This document shows positions 18,172 through 27,187 of a stretch of 64,000 nt of DNA, in pieces. The notes below the pieces were generated by a model, which worked only from the letters and a program-made list of their open reading frames with translations, had not been told where the DNA came from and did no database searches. Location of the stretch: positions 938,001 through 1,002,000 of the forward strand of contig NZ_JASGBI010000001.1 in NCBI RefSeq assembly GCF_030053425.1, read 5' to 3'. How positions within the stretch are numbered: the first letter of the stretch is position 1; each line of letters opens with the position of its first letter. A program made the translations under genes and the position numbers. Source of the DNA: Lysobacter stagni (GTDB lineage: Bacteria > Pseudomonadota > Gammaproteobacteria > Xanthomonadales > Xanthomonadaceae).

Positions 18172-21100
18172 ACGCCCACCACGACCCCTTCCTCGACCTG
18201 CCGCTGGACGGCGTGCGCCTGATCGAGGCCAGCGCCGGCACCGGCAAGACCTTCACCCTGGCCACGCTGGTCACGCGTCTGGTGATCGAACGCGGCCTTC
18301 GCGTGGGCCGCATCCTCGCCGTCACGTACACAGAGGCGGCCACCCAGGAACTGCGCGAACGTTTGCGCCTGCGCTTCGAGCTGGCCGCGCGCCTGGCCAA
18401 CGAAGTCGCGCTGATGCCCACCACGCTGGCCGACGACAGCGAGGCCGCGGTGACGCGCGCGCTGATCGAACGCCAGGCGCGCGTGGAGGATCCGCTTGCA
18501 CTGGCGCGTCGCCTGCGCGAGGCCGCGCGCGAGATGGACCTGGCCGCGGTGTTCACCATCCATGGCTTCTGCGCGCGCGCCCTGGCCGAACACGCGGTCG
18601 AAGCCGGACAACCGCTGATCGCACCGGAACTGACCGGGAGTGAACGCGACCTCATCGATGCGGTCGCCATCGACCTGTGGCGTGCACTCAGTGCGGATCG
18701 CAGTCACGCCGAACTGCTGCAGGCGCAATGGCGCACGCCGCAGGGGCTGGCCGCCGATCTGGGTCGATTGCTGTACGCGCCACGCCTGCTGCCCGCGCCG
18801 GGTGCCGACTCGCCGGACCCTTACCCACGCCTGCAAACGGCAGCGCAGGCGCTGCGCGCCGCTTTCGCGACGCACGGCGACGAAGCCTGTGCGTTGCTGC
18901 ATGCGGCGATCGAAGGCAAGGTCCTCAACGGCACCTCCTACAAGCCGGCGCTGGTGTCGGAACTGCACCGCGCATTGTCCGACTGGTCCAGCCAGGACGA
19001 TGCCGCCGCCGAGATCCACGAGCGGCTGGATCGCCTGACGCCGCGCATGCTGGCCGACAAGACCAACAAGCCGAAGAAGGGCGCGCCGTTGCAGGCGCCT
19101 TCTTCGCCACTGTTCGACGCCGTAGCGGCGTATCTCGATGCGTCACGCGAGCGCGCGGCATGGCTGGCGGGTCGTCGCATCGCCCTGGTGCACCGCGTCC
19201 GCGAAGAGGCCGCGCGCCGTCTGTCCGCGCTCAAGCGCCTGCGTCGCGAGCAGACTTTCGACGATCTCATCGCCAACCTGGCCGACGCACTCGACGGTCC
19301 GCACGGCGCGCGTCTGGTCGAGCGCCTGCGCGGGCAGTACGCGTTCGCGCTGGTGGACGAATTCCAGGACACCGACCCGCGACAGTGGGCCATCTTCGAC
19401 CGCGTCTTCGGTGGCGATGACGCCGGCCTGTTCCTGATCGGCGACCCGAAGCAGGCGATCTACCGCTTCCGCGGTGGCGACGTGCACACCTACCTCGCCG
19501 CTGCCGAACGCGCCGATCGCGCACCGCCGCTCGATCGCAATTTCCGTTCGCGCCCCGCGCTGCTGCGCGCGGTGTCCGCGCTGTACGAACGCGCGGGCGA
19601 GTACGCCTTCGTCGACGCGCGTATCCGCTTCCACGACGTCGCCGCTGGCGGCACCGTCGCCGATGCCGACTTCCGTCGCGACGGGCGCACCGCTCCGGCA
19701 CTGACCGTATGCGCCTTGCCCGCGCCGGATGACGGCCGGCGCAAGCCGCAATGGCTGGTCGGCGAAGCGCGGCAGTTGGCCGCCCTGGCCTGCGTATCGG
19801 CCATCCACGCATTGCTCATCGATGCGCGCGAAGGACGTGCGACGCTCGCGGGCAAGGACGGTGAACGCCCGCCACAACCTGGCGACATCGCCGTGCTGGT
19901 GCGCAGCCACGTCGAGGCCACGCTGATGCGCGAAGCGCTCGCCGCATCGGGCATTCCCGCGGTGTCGGCCGGCCGGCGCAGCCTGTTCTCGACCACGGAG
20001 GCCGGCGACGTGCTCGCGCTGCTGGACGCATTGCTGCGTCCGGACGACGACGCGCGCCTGCGCGGTGCACTGGCGACGATGCTGGTCGGCCTGGACGCCG
20101 CCACGCTGGCGCGCTTCGACGACGATCCCGAGCTGCACCGCCGCTGGCAGTTGCGGGCGCTCGCATGGCGCGACCGCTGGCAGCGGCACGGGCCGTTGGC
20201 GATGCTGGGCGAGGTGTGTGCCGCGCAGGCACCGCGCCTGCTTGCGCTGCGCGATGGCGAACGCCGCCTCACCAACACGCTGCAGCTGGCCGAAGCGCTG
20301 CAGGAAGCCGACACGCGTGCGGTGGGTGAACACGGACTGGTCGATTGGCTGCGCGCACAGATCGCCGAGGCCGACGACAACGACGAGACGCAACAGCTGC
20401 GCCTGGAATCGGACGCGCACTGCGTGCAGATCCTCACCCTGCACAAGAGCAAGGGCCTGGAGTTCCCGTTCGTGTTCCTGCCGTTCGCGGGCATCGGGCG
20501 CAAGCCGGGCAACGGCAGCCTGTGCGAGTTCCACGACGGTGCAGGCCGACTGCTGCAACTGCGCAGCGAGGCCACACCGGAAGAGATCGCCGCCTGGAAC
20601 AGCGCCCGCGCGCAACAGGACGAGGAAGAACGCGGCGAGGACGCACGCCTGCTGTACGTCGGCCTGACCCGCGCGCGCCATGCGATGTGGCTGGCCACCG
20701 TGCCCAACGAACGCGCCGATCTGAGTCCATTGGCGCCCCTGCTGGGCGACGACGCCGAAGCGCTTGCCGCCACGCTGGACGACGCGATGGACCTGCAGCG
20801 CCCCGCGCTTCCGCTGCGCCTGCCGCGCTCGCTGCCACCCGAACATACCGCCGCCGTCCCTGCGGCTCGAACGGTGCGCCGCGTGGTGCCTCGCGACTGG
20901 TGGGTGTACAGCTTCACGCAGCTGGCCAACGAATCCCCCGGCGCGGTGGAAGCCGCGCCGCGCGCCGTCGCCGAGGAAGGCGGCGCGCAGGACGAACCGG
21001 CCGTGGCGAGTTTCGATGGCGACATCCGCTTCTCCGGAAGCCGCTTCGGCAACGTGCTGCACGACGCGCTGGAGCGCGTGGACTTCGCGGCGTGGTCCGA

Positions 21101-21779
21101 CTGGCCGCAGCAGGTGCCGACCGACGCAGAGCTCGCGCACCTGCGGGCCGCGCTGCACGCCGGAGGCTACGGCGAGGACGACATCGCCGACGGCATAGAG
21201 GTGCTGGTCCCGCTCATCGGCCAGACCCTCACCGTGCGGCTGCCGGAAGGCGCACGCCTGTGCGACGTGCCGCGCGAAGAGCGCCTGGCCGAAATGGAAT
21301 TCCATTTCGCGCTGCGCCCCACGCTGGTCGCCGATCTGCTATCACTGCTGCATGCACACGGCCTGCTGCTCGATCGCCACGCCTTCGGTTCGCGCCAGCG
21401 GCTGGAAGGGCTGATGACCGGAAAGATCGACCTGCTGTACGTGCACGATGGCCGCTTCCACGTGCTCGACTACAAGTCCAACCGCCTGCCCGCCTACGAC
21501 GCCACGACTCTGGGCCACGCCATGGACGAGAGCGAGTACACGTTGCAGGCGCTGCTGTACGCGTTGGCACTGCACCGCTGGTTGCGGTTCCGCCTGGGGT
21601 CGGACTACGCCTACGACACGCACGCCGGTGGCATCCGCTATCTGTTCTGCCGTGGCCTCGATGTGGAGGATCCGGCCGCGCCGGGCGTGCATGCCTGGCA
21701 CCCGCCGCGCGCGCTGATCGATGCGCTCGACGCGCTGCTCGGCCATGACGTGCGCGAAACCGAGGCGGTGCCCGCATGA
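18168..21779 (+). CDS. recB: exodeoxyribonuclease V subunit beta RecB
   Basis: 1203 residues. Superfamily 1 helicase motifs are intact: Walker A EASAGTGKTFTLA (about 20-32), AVTYTEAATQEL, VFTIHGFC, DEFQDTDPRQW (Walker B), LIGDPKQAIYRFRGGD, LTLHKSKGLEFP and LLYVGLTRARHA. The C-terminal nuclease domain has GKIDLLYVHDGRFHVLDYKSN, where the Asp-Asp-Lys residues form the cutting site. RecB unwinds 3'-5' and cuts both strands in the RecBCD complex at DNA ends. Coupled to recC and recD by four-base overlaps. Confidence 0.96.
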   Translation: MNAHHDPFLDLPLDGVRLIEASAGTGKTFTLATLVTRLVIERGLRVGRILAVTYTEAATQELRERLRLRFELAARLANEVALMPTTLADDSEAAVTRALIERQARVEDPLALARRLREAAREMDLAAVFTIHGFCARALAEHAVEAGQPLIAPELTGSERDLIDAVAIDLWRALSADRSHAELLQAQWRTPQGLAADLGRLLYAPRLLPAPGADSPDPYPRLQTAAQALRAAFATHGDEACALLHAAIEGKVLNGTSYKPALVSELHRALSDWSSQDDAAAEIHERLDRLTPRMLADKTNKPKKGAPLQAPSSPLFDAVAAYLDASRERAAWLAGRRIALVHRVREEAARRLSALKRLRREQTFDDLIANLADALDGPHGARLVERLRGQYAFALVDEFQDTDPRQWAIFDRVFGGDDAGLFLIGDPKQAIYRFRGGDVHTYLAAAERADRAPPLDRNFRSRPALLRAVSALYERAGEYAFVDARIRFHDVAAGGTVADADFRRDGRTAPALTVCALPAPDDGRRKPQWLVGEARQLAALACVSAIHALLIDAREGRATLAGKDGERPPQPGDIAVLVRSHVEATLMREALAASGIPAVSAGRRSLFSTTEAGDVLALLDALLRPDDDARLRGALATMLVGLDAATLARFDDDPELHRRWQLRALAWRDRWQRHGPLAMLGEVCAAQAPRLLALRDGERRLTNTLQLAEALQEADTRAVGEHGLVDWLRAQIAEADDNDETQQLRLESDAHCVQILTLHKSKGLEFPFVFLPFAGIGRKPGNGSLCEFHDGAGRLLQLRSEATPEEIAAWNSARAQQDEEERGEDARLLYVGLTRARHAMWLATVPNERADLSPLAPLLGDDAEALAATLDDAMDLQRPALPLRLPRSLPPEHTAAVPAARTVRRVVPRDWWVYSFTQLANESPGAVEAAPRAVAEEGGAQDEPAVASFDGDIRFSGSRFGNVLHDALERVDFAAWSDWPQQVPTDAELAHLRAALHAGGYGEDDIADGIEVLVPLIGQTLTVRLPEGARLCDVPREERLAEMEFHFALRPTLVADLLSLLHAHGLLLDRHAFGSRQRLEGLMTGKIDLLYVHDGRFHVLDYKSNRLPAYDATTLGHAMDESEYTLQALLYALALHRWLRFRLGSDYAYDTHAGGIRYLFCRGLDVEDPAAPGVHAWHPPRALIDALDALLGHDVRETEAVPA

Positions 21780-23599
21780 GCCTGCTCGACACACTGCTGC
21801 GACAGGGCGCGCTGCGTCCGATCGACCACGCGCTCGCGCAGAGCCTGCGTCGGCTCGGGCGCGAACAGGGCGACGATGACGACCGCGTACTGGTGGCCGC
21901 CGCGCTGGCGTCGTCGGCCGTGGCGCAAGGGCACGCGGGCCTTGACCTGTCGCGGCCGCACTGGGTCTGCGAGGCCGCCGTGGAATGGCCGACCGCTGAC
22001 GAATGGCGCGATGCGTTGAACGCGTCGCGCTGGGTGTCGCAGGGCGAGGCCGACTCGGCCAGCGCGCAGGCACCGCTGGTGCTGGAGCAGGGCATGCTCT
22101 ACCTGCGCCGCTACCGCGAGTACGAGCGCCGGCTCGCCGCCGGGTTGCGCCGCATCGCCGCGGCCACGCCAGAGGCGGGCGATCTGAAACCGCTTGCGCC
22201 GCTGTTCGCCTCGCTGTTCCCGGGCGCGCGTGATGGCGATCGCCAGGCACGCGCCGCCGCGCTGGCGCTGGTGCGTGCCCTGCTGCTCGTCACGGGCGGC
22301 CCCGGCACCGGCAAGACCACCACCATCACCCGTGTGCTGTTGCTGCTGATCGAACAGGCGCACCGCGCGGGCCGCGCGACGCCGCGCATCGCACTGGCCG
22401 CACCGACAGGCCGCGCGGCCGAGCGCATGGCCGAGAGCCTGCGCGCCGCGACGGCACAGCTACGCCGGATCGACGGCGTCGACACCGCGCTGTGCGATGC
22501 GCTGCCCCAGGCCGGCAGCACGCTGCACCGCCTGCTCGGCACGATTCCGGGCAGCCCGCGTTTCCGCCACGACGCCGATCATCCGTTGCCGTTCGACGTG
22601 ATCGTGGTCGACGAAGCATCGATGGTCGATCTGCCGCTGATGTGCAAACTGGTGGAAGCCGTGCCAGAAGGCGCGCGCCTGATCCTGCTGGGCGATCGCG
22701 ACCAGCTGCCGTCGGTGGAGGCCGGCGACGTGCTCGCGGCCATCACCGATGCTGCCGGTGAGGGCGACGCCTTTCCTTCGAATCTCGCCACGATGCTGGC
22801 GCCGTTGCTGGGCGAAGTGCCTGCGAGCGATGCACCGGGCACGGCGTTGTCCGGCCATCGCGTGCAACTGCAGCGCGGCTATCGCCAGTCCGAGGCGTTG
22901 CAGCTGGCGCCGCTGGCCGACGCGATGCGGGCCGGCGATGCGGACAGCGCGCTCGCATTGCTGCACGAAGGCGTGCGCGGCGTGACCTTCCACGAGGACA
23001 TGACCGATCCGCTCTCCGGAGCGGTGCGCGAGCGGCTCATCGCCGCGTGGCGCGCGCTGGCCGCGATGGACGATCCCGTCCAGGCGCTGCGGCAGGCGCA
23101 GCGGTTGCGTCTGCTCACCGCGTTGCGCGACGGCGCACAGGGCGCGGGTGCGCTCAACCAGCGCATCGAGGACGCACTGGCCGGAACGCAGCGCGACCCA
23201 TACTTCCAGGGGCGCCTGCTGCTCATCACCGAGAACAGTTACCGCCATGGTCTGTTCAACGGAGACATCGGTGTGTGCCAACACGATGCCTCCGGCGTGC
23301 CGGTGGCGTGGTTCGCTGGCGGCAGCGAGGGCGTGCGCGGTTTCCATCCCGCCTCGCTGCCGGCGCACACGGGCGCGTTCGCGATGACCGTGCACAAGTC
23401 GCAGGGTTCGGAATTCGACACGGTCTGGCTGCTGCTTCCGCGCCAGGACGCACGCACGCTCTCGCGTGAGCTGCTCTACACCGGTATCACGCGCGCACGC
23501 GCCGAACTGCATCTGTGCGCCGGCGAGGCCGTGCTGCGCGCAGGGCTGTCGCGGCACTCGGCGCGGTTGTCGGGTCTTGGCTGGAGACTGGCGCGATAA
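21776..23599 (+). CDS. recD: exodeoxyribonuclease V subunit alpha RecD
   Basis: 607 residues, the same length as E. coli RecD (608). Walker A GGPGTGKTTTITR (about 177-189), VDEASMVDLPLM (Walker B), LLGDRDQLPSVEAGDV, FNGDIGVCQH and MTVHKSQGSEFD followed by LLYTGITRARAEL are all present. RecD is the 5'-3' helicase of RecBCD. Start overlaps recB by four bases. After the stop there is a short GC-rich palindrome (23605-23620, CGGCAG/CTGCCG) that may contribute to transcript ending. Confidence 0.95.
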   Translation: MSLLDTLLRQGALRPIDHALAQSLRRLGREQGDDDDRVLVAAALASSAVAQGHAGLDLSRPHWVCEAAVEWPTADEWRDALNASRWVSQGEADSASAQAPLVLEQGMLYLRRYREYERRLAAGLRRIAAATPEAGDLKPLAPLFASLFPGARDGDRQARAAALALVRALLLVTGGPGTGKTTTITRVLLLLIEQAHRAGRATPRIALAAPTGRAAERMAESLRAATAQLRRIDGVDTALCDALPQAGSTLHRLLGTIPGSPRFRHDADHPLPFDVIVVDEASMVDLPLMCKLVEAVPEGARLILLGDRDQLPSVEAGDVLAAITDAAGEGDAFPSNLATMLAPLLGEVPASDAPGTALSGHRVQLQRGYRQSEALQLAPLADAMRAGDADSALALLHEGVRGVTFHEDMTDPLSGAVRERLIAAWRALAAMDDPVQALRQAQRLRLLTALRDGAQGAGALNQRIEDALAGTQRDPYFQGRLLLITENSYRHGLFNGDIGVCQHDASGVPVAWFAGGSEGVRGFHPASLPAHTGAFAMTVHKSQGSEFDTVWLLLPRQDARTLSRELLYTGITRARAELHLCAGEAVLRAGLSRHSARLSGLGWRLAR

Positions 23600-23708
23600 C
23601 GTTTCGGCAGGTGCCTGCCGGGGTCACGCTGACTTCACGGCTCGGGGGGAAGATGACGCCACCTCGGCGCGCTCGGGGCCGGGTGACCCCCCATAAGGAG
23701 AGGCGGTG

Positions 23709-24179
23709 ATGAAGTGGATCATCGTGTTGACGGCAGTGCTGACCGTCGCGGCATGTGCATCGGACCCCGCAACACGGACGGAGCAGAAACAGGGTGCGTC
23801 CGTGGTGGCCGGTGCCGTGATCGGTGGCCTGGTCGGCAACCAGTTCGGTGGCGGAACCGGTCGCGCATTGCTGACCGCGGCTGGCGCGGTCGCCGGCGGC
23901 TTCCTCGGCAACCACATCTTCAAGCGCACGGCCAAGTCGGAATTCGAGAAGGACGCCGCGCAGCGCGCTCTCAACCAGGGTGCATCGGGACAGCGGGTCG
24001 CCTGGTCCGATCCCAAGACGCACGAGTCCGGCTATTTCACGGCGCTCAACACAAAGCGCATGTCCGACGGGCGCGTTTGCCGCGACTTCCGCCGTGGCCT
24101 GACCGTCGATGGAAAGGAAGTCGACGAAACCACCGGCACGGCATGCAAGAAAGACAACGGGCAGTGGGACATCGGCTGA
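23709..24179 (+). CDS. glycine-zipper surface lipoprotein (RT0821/Lpp0805-like)
   Basis: 156 residues. The leader WIIVLTAVLTVAACAS has a lipobox, so it is a lipoprotein. Residues ~28-65 form a glycine zipper (GAVIGGLVGNQFGGGTG and GAVAGGFLGNHIF), as in the 17-kDa surface antigen/2TM glycine-zipper family. The C-terminal half (SGYFTALNTKRMSDGRVCRDFRRG) is the usual RT0821/Lpp0805 beta domain, including two Cys that could pair. Role unknown, probably envelope structural. I chose ATG 23709 over GTG 23706 because AAGGAG at 23695-23700 gives better spacing. Confidence 0.82.
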   Translation: MKWIIVLTAVLTVAACASDPATRTEQKQGASVVAGAVIGGLVGNQFGGGTGRALLTAAGAVAGGFLGNHIFKRTAKSEFEKDAAQRALNQGASGQRVAWSDPKTHESGYFTALNTKRMSDGRVCRDFRRGLTVDGKEVDETTGTACKKDNGQWDIG

Positions 24180-24196
24180 GACACGGAGAGGCCATC

Positions 24197-24571
24197 ATGA
24201 TCAAGCTTGTGCTGGGTGCATCCCTGTTGCTTGCCGTGGCCCTGCCGGCCGCGGCCCAGGTGAAACCTGATACGGCGCCGCAACGCTTCGACGCGGCCGA
24301 CAGCAACAAGGACGGCAAGGTCGACCGTGGCGAGTACGACGGTTTCGTCGAGGAACTCGTGCTGTTGCACGACAGCGACCACGATGGCCGCCTGGCGCGC
24401 GCCGAAACGGCCAATGCACGCGACCCGTCGAAGTTCGACCGGATCGACACGAACAAGGACGGCTTCCTGACGGCGCTGGAGATCGCGGCGTTCAGCACGG
24501 GCGATTTCGCCGTCATGGACGCCAACCAGGACGGCTTCATCGACCGCGACGAGGCGGCGAAACACAAGTAG
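24197..24571 (+). CDS. exported protein with four EF-hand calcium loops
   Basis: 124 residues. A Sec signal peptide (LVLGASLLLAVALPAAAQ) is followed by four EF-hand loops at residues 35-46 (DSNKDGKVDRGE), 59-70 (DSDHDGRLARAE), 84-95 (DTNKDGFLTALE) and 108-119 (DANQDGFIDRDE). All four have the canonical D-x-[DN]-x-D-G and a closing Glu, so calcium binding is very likely. It should act in the periplasm or outside the cell. It follows the glycine-zipper lipoprotein by 17 bases with its own GGAGAG ribosome site, so the pair is probably one transcript. Confidence 0.85.
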   Translation: MIKLVLGASLLLAVALPAAAQVKPDTAPQRFDAADSNKDGKVDRGEYDGFVEELVLLHDSDHDGRLARAETANARDPSKFDRIDTNKDGFLTALEIAAFSTGDFAVMDANQDGFIDRDEAAKHK

Positions 24572-24582
24572 CCGTGCTGTTC

Positions 24583-24607
24583 CACGCGCCGGTGACACCG
24601 GCGCGTG
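24583..24607. terminator. GC-rich hairpin between EF-hand gene and LysR gene (possible terminator)
   Basis: CACGCGCCGG pairs with CCGGCGCGTG around TGACA. It lies between two convergent genes, 11 bases after the EF-hand gene stop. There is no T-run, so terminator activity is only inferred from position and stability. Confidence 0.45.
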
Positions 24608-24689
24608 TGGGGCGAATGGACCTTTCGCGCACGGCGTGCGGCCGTGCGAAGTGCGCGCGCTCAACCGGATGGATTGAGGGCGCGCAGGA

Positions 24690-25775
24690 TCACACCAGTG
24701 CCGGGTCCTCGCCCTCGTTCGCGGCAACCGGTTCCTCGACCGTCTTTCCCTTGCGCTTGGCCTTGGCTTCCGTCTGCTTGGCCACCTTCGCCAGTTCGGC
24801 GTTGATGGCATCGGCGGAGGCCTGTTCGGCGGCCTTGTAGCGGGCGCGCACGTTGGGGCAGAGCACCTGCATGTAGTCGGCGTCGAAGTTGAGGCGTTCG
24901 ACCAGGAAGTCGACGAACGCGCGCACCTTCGGAGACTGCACCCGGCCACGCGGGAACACCGCGTTGAACTCGTACTCCGGACCGGTCCAACCGGCCAGCA
25001 CGCGCTGCACGTAACCCTGCTCGGCGTAGGCCTTCACCGTGACGTCGGCGGCCAGCATCAGGCCTTCGCCGCACAGCAGTGCGCCGCACAGCGGGCCCGG
25101 ATCGTTGGCCACCAGCACCGGATCGATGCGGTAGTCGACGCTGCGCTGGCCATCGTTGAGCGACCAGTAGAACTGGCCGTTGCGACGCTGCTTGGCCATC
25201 GCCACGGTGCGGTGGTGTTGCAGGTCGTCCGGATGCAGCGGTTCGCCGTGGCGCGCGATGTAGTTGGGGCTCGCGTAGACCTGCGTGCGGAACGTGGCCA
25301 GGCGTCGCGCGACCAGGTTGGAGTCGGGCAGGTTGCCCACGCGCAGTGCGACATCGAGCTCCTTGTCGATGATGTCCAGCGGCTCGTTGGTCAACAGCAT
25401 TTCCACGTGCACTTCCGGATGGCGCGCGTGGAACTCGCCCAGCAATGGCGCGATCCAGGTGATGCCCACCGAATACGGCGCGGTGAAGCGCAGCCAGCCG
25501 CGCGGTCCACCCTGCAGCTGGCCGACGGCGCTTTCGGCTTCGTCGAGCTCGCGTGCAATGCGCTGGCAATGTTCGAAGTAGATATTCCCGGCTTCGGTCA
25601 GGCCCAGCTTGCGCGTCGTGCGATGCAGCAGCTGTGCGCCGAGGCGGGATTCGAGTTCCTGCACCTTGCGGCTCACGGTGGTCTTGGGCAGCTGCAGAGC
25701 ACGGGCGGCGGAGATGAAGCTGCCGTGCTCGACCACCTTCACGAAGATCAGGGTGTCGTTCAGATCGCGGGCCAT
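24690..25775 (-). CDS. LysR family transcriptional regulator with extended C-terminus
   Basis: 361 residues; the family is usually ~300. Residues ~1-60 are the winged helix-turn-helix (LNDTLIFVKVVEHGSFISAARALQ, PKTTVSRKVQELESRLG), then the effector-binding domain (LRFTAPYSVGITWIAPLL ... GLMLAADVTVKAYAEQG). After about residue 300 comes an unusual charged tail rich in Lys/Ala/Glu (KQTEAKAKRKGKTVEEPVAA). It is divergent from the efflux operon with 141 bases between starts, the usual arrangement for a LysR activator and its target, as with MexT and mexEF-oprN. The inducer is unknown. Confidence 0.92.
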   Translation of the reverse strand: MARDLNDTLIFVKVVEHGSFISAARALQLPKTTVSRKVQELESRLGAQLLHRTTRKLGLTEAGNIYFEHCQRIARELDEAESAVGQLQGGPRGWLRFTAPYSVGITWIAPLLGEFHARHPEVHVEMLLTNEPLDIIDKELDVALRVGNLPDSNLVARRLATFRTQVYASPNYIARHGEPLHPDDLQHHRTVAMAKQRRNGQFYWSLNDGQRSVDYRIDPVLVANDPGPLCGALLCGEGLMLAADVTVKAYAEQGYVQRVLAGWTGPEYEFNAVFPRGRVQSPKVRAFVDFLVERLNFDADYMQVLCPNVRARYKAAEQASADAINAELAKVAKQTEAKAKRKGKTVEEPVAANEGEDPALV

Positions 25776-25916
25776 GGCGTGGGGGGCTCCTGTTGGCTCG
25801 GCGGGAGGGAATCGGCTTTTGGACCGATGACGGGACAATTATTCCCTCGAAATCGGACTAATCAAGTGCCGATTGGAGGCCTAACCTTTGCCGCAACCTC
25901 CCCCAAGGTCCCGGCC
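25776..25916. promoter_or_regulatory. divergent LysR / efflux-operon control region with AATCGG dyads
   Basis: 141 bases between the two divergent starts. AATCGG (25851-25856) and CCGATT (25869-25874) form a perfect 6-bp dyad spaced by 12 bases. A second, weaker pair lies next to it: AATCGG (25810-25815) and CCGATg (25824-25829). Four similar half-sites in one LysR-controlled region are good operator candidates, since LysR tetramers contact two dyads. A clear -35/-10 pair is not seen. Confidence 0.5.
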
Positions 25917-26195
25917 ATGCTCACCCCCCGCCAAGCCCGTTACGTCTTCCTCCCGGTGATGCTGGTCGCCATGGCGGTGCTCGTGGGCATCGCGCTGGTG
26001 GTGGTCCAGCAGGGCCTGGCAGCCGGCCCGGACGAATTCTGGATGCTGGCCTGGGTGCTGGCCTTCGTTCTCGCCCTGCCCGGCGCGATGCTGCTCCTGC
26101 CAGTGGTGAGCGTCCTGATGCATTCCCTCACTCGCCGCGAAACCGTCCCGCTGGCGGGAGAAACCATCCCGAATTCGGGACGGTGGAGCCGGTAA
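25917..26195 (+). CDS. DUF2798 family small membrane protein
   Basis: 92 residues with two membrane helices (VFLPVMLVAMAVLVGIALVV and MLAWVLAFVLALPGAMLLLP). The start MLTPRQARYVFLP is typical of DUF2798. Function is unknown, and it probably sits in the inner membrane. It is the first gene of the operon divergent from the LysR gene; its stop overlaps the SDR start (TAATG). I chose ATG 25917 because the family begins there. Confidence 0.85.
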   Translation: MLTPRQARYVFLPVMLVAMAVLVGIALVVVQQGLAAGPDEFWMLAWVLAFVLALPGAMLLLPVVSVLMHSLTRRETVPLAGETIPNSGRWSR

Positions 26196-27187
26196 TGAAA
26201 TCCCCTGTCGCCAAGGCATCGGCCCAGAACGCCGCCGCCCGCCGCATCGCGCGTACCGCCGTGGTCGTGCTGGGCGCGACCGGTGGCGTGGGTCGCGGGG
26301 TCGTGGAAGCGGCCCTGGCCAGTGGCCGGCCCGTGATCGCGGTGGCCCGCGACAAGGCCGGCCTGCAATGCCTGCGCGGCAAGCACGCGGACGCGGACCT
26401 GAGCATCGTCCCCGGCTCGGTGAGCAGCGACGCCGACGGCGCACGACTGGCCAAGGCACTGCAGAAGCTCGGTCGTCCCATCGGCGCCGTGGTGGCCGCG
26501 GTGTCGGGCGGTACCAGCCGCGGGCGCCTGCTCGATCATCCCGCCGCCTACCTGCGCCAGCGCCTCGACGAAGACCTGCTGCCGCACCTGGCCGCGGCGC
26601 GCCATCTGCTGCCGCTGCTGGCCGAGGCCGATCGTGGCGGTACGTATGTGCTGATCGGTGGCCCCGGTGCGGACCGGCCGTGGGCGGGTTACGGCCACCG
26701 TTCGATCGCCACCGCCGCGCTGCGCATGCTCGCGCGCGTGCTGCACGAAGAAGCCCGCACGCTCGGTGTGCGCGTACAGCTGCTGGCGATCGAGAGCCCC
26801 GTGTGCACCGAGCTCAATCGCGCGCATGCGTGCGAACAGTGGCCCAGTGCGCTCGCCGTGGGCCAGCGCGCGCTGGCGCTGCTGGAGCCGCGCGGCACGC
26901 AGCCCGCGGAGGCGGTCGTGCGTTATGCCGATATCGACCTGTCCGCAGGCGATGTCGATTCCGATGTCGTCCGTTCGACATCACTACAGGAGCCCCGGCA
27001 AGACGACGACGCGTCGAGCGATGACAACCCCATGACACACGGCGAAGCCGACACGGTGCAGGAACGCACCCACGGCACGGCCGACGCATCGGGACTACTG
27101 CCATCACGCTGTCTGCAGGACGCGCGCACGCTGCTCAGGAGCCTGATCCCCTCCGATAACCACAACAAACAGGAACGCTCGTCATGA
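26195..27187 (+). CDS. atypical short-chain dehydrogenase/reductase-like protein
   Basis: 330 residues, longer than a classical SDR (~250). Residues ~22-45 form the dinucleotide-binding start (VVVLGATGGVGRGVVEAALA, then VIAVARD). At the usual YxxxK site the sequence reads YGHRS, so the catalytic Lys is replaced by Ser; NNAG is also missing (AAVSGGTSRG instead). A ~75-residue polar tail (from about residue 255) follows with no recognisable domain. It is inside the efflux operon, overlapping DUF2798 upstream and the RND adaptor downstream (ATGA). It may bind NAD(P) without classic oxidoreductase chemistry. Confidence 0.78.
   Translation: MKSPVAKASAQNAAARRIARTAVVVLGATGGVGRGVVEAALASGRPVIAVARDKAGLQCLRGKHADADLSIVPGSVSSDADGARLAKALQKLGRPIGAVVAAVSGGTSRGRLLDHPAAYLRQRLDEDLLPHLAAARHLLPLLAEADRGGTYVLIGGPGADRPWAGYGHRSIATAALRMLARVLHEEARTLGVRVQLLAIESPVCTELNRAHACEQWPSALAVGQRALALLEPRGTQPAEAVVRYADIDLSAGDVDSDVVRSTSLQEPRQDDDASSDDNPMTHGEADTVQERTHGTADASGLLPSRCLQDARTLLRSLIPSDNHNKQERSS

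Noticed and set aside
25861-25885. Exact MexT box upstream of the efflux operon
   Set aside because: ATCA is present but the spacing and GTCGAT part of the published consensus do not match; only the AATCGG dyads are supported.
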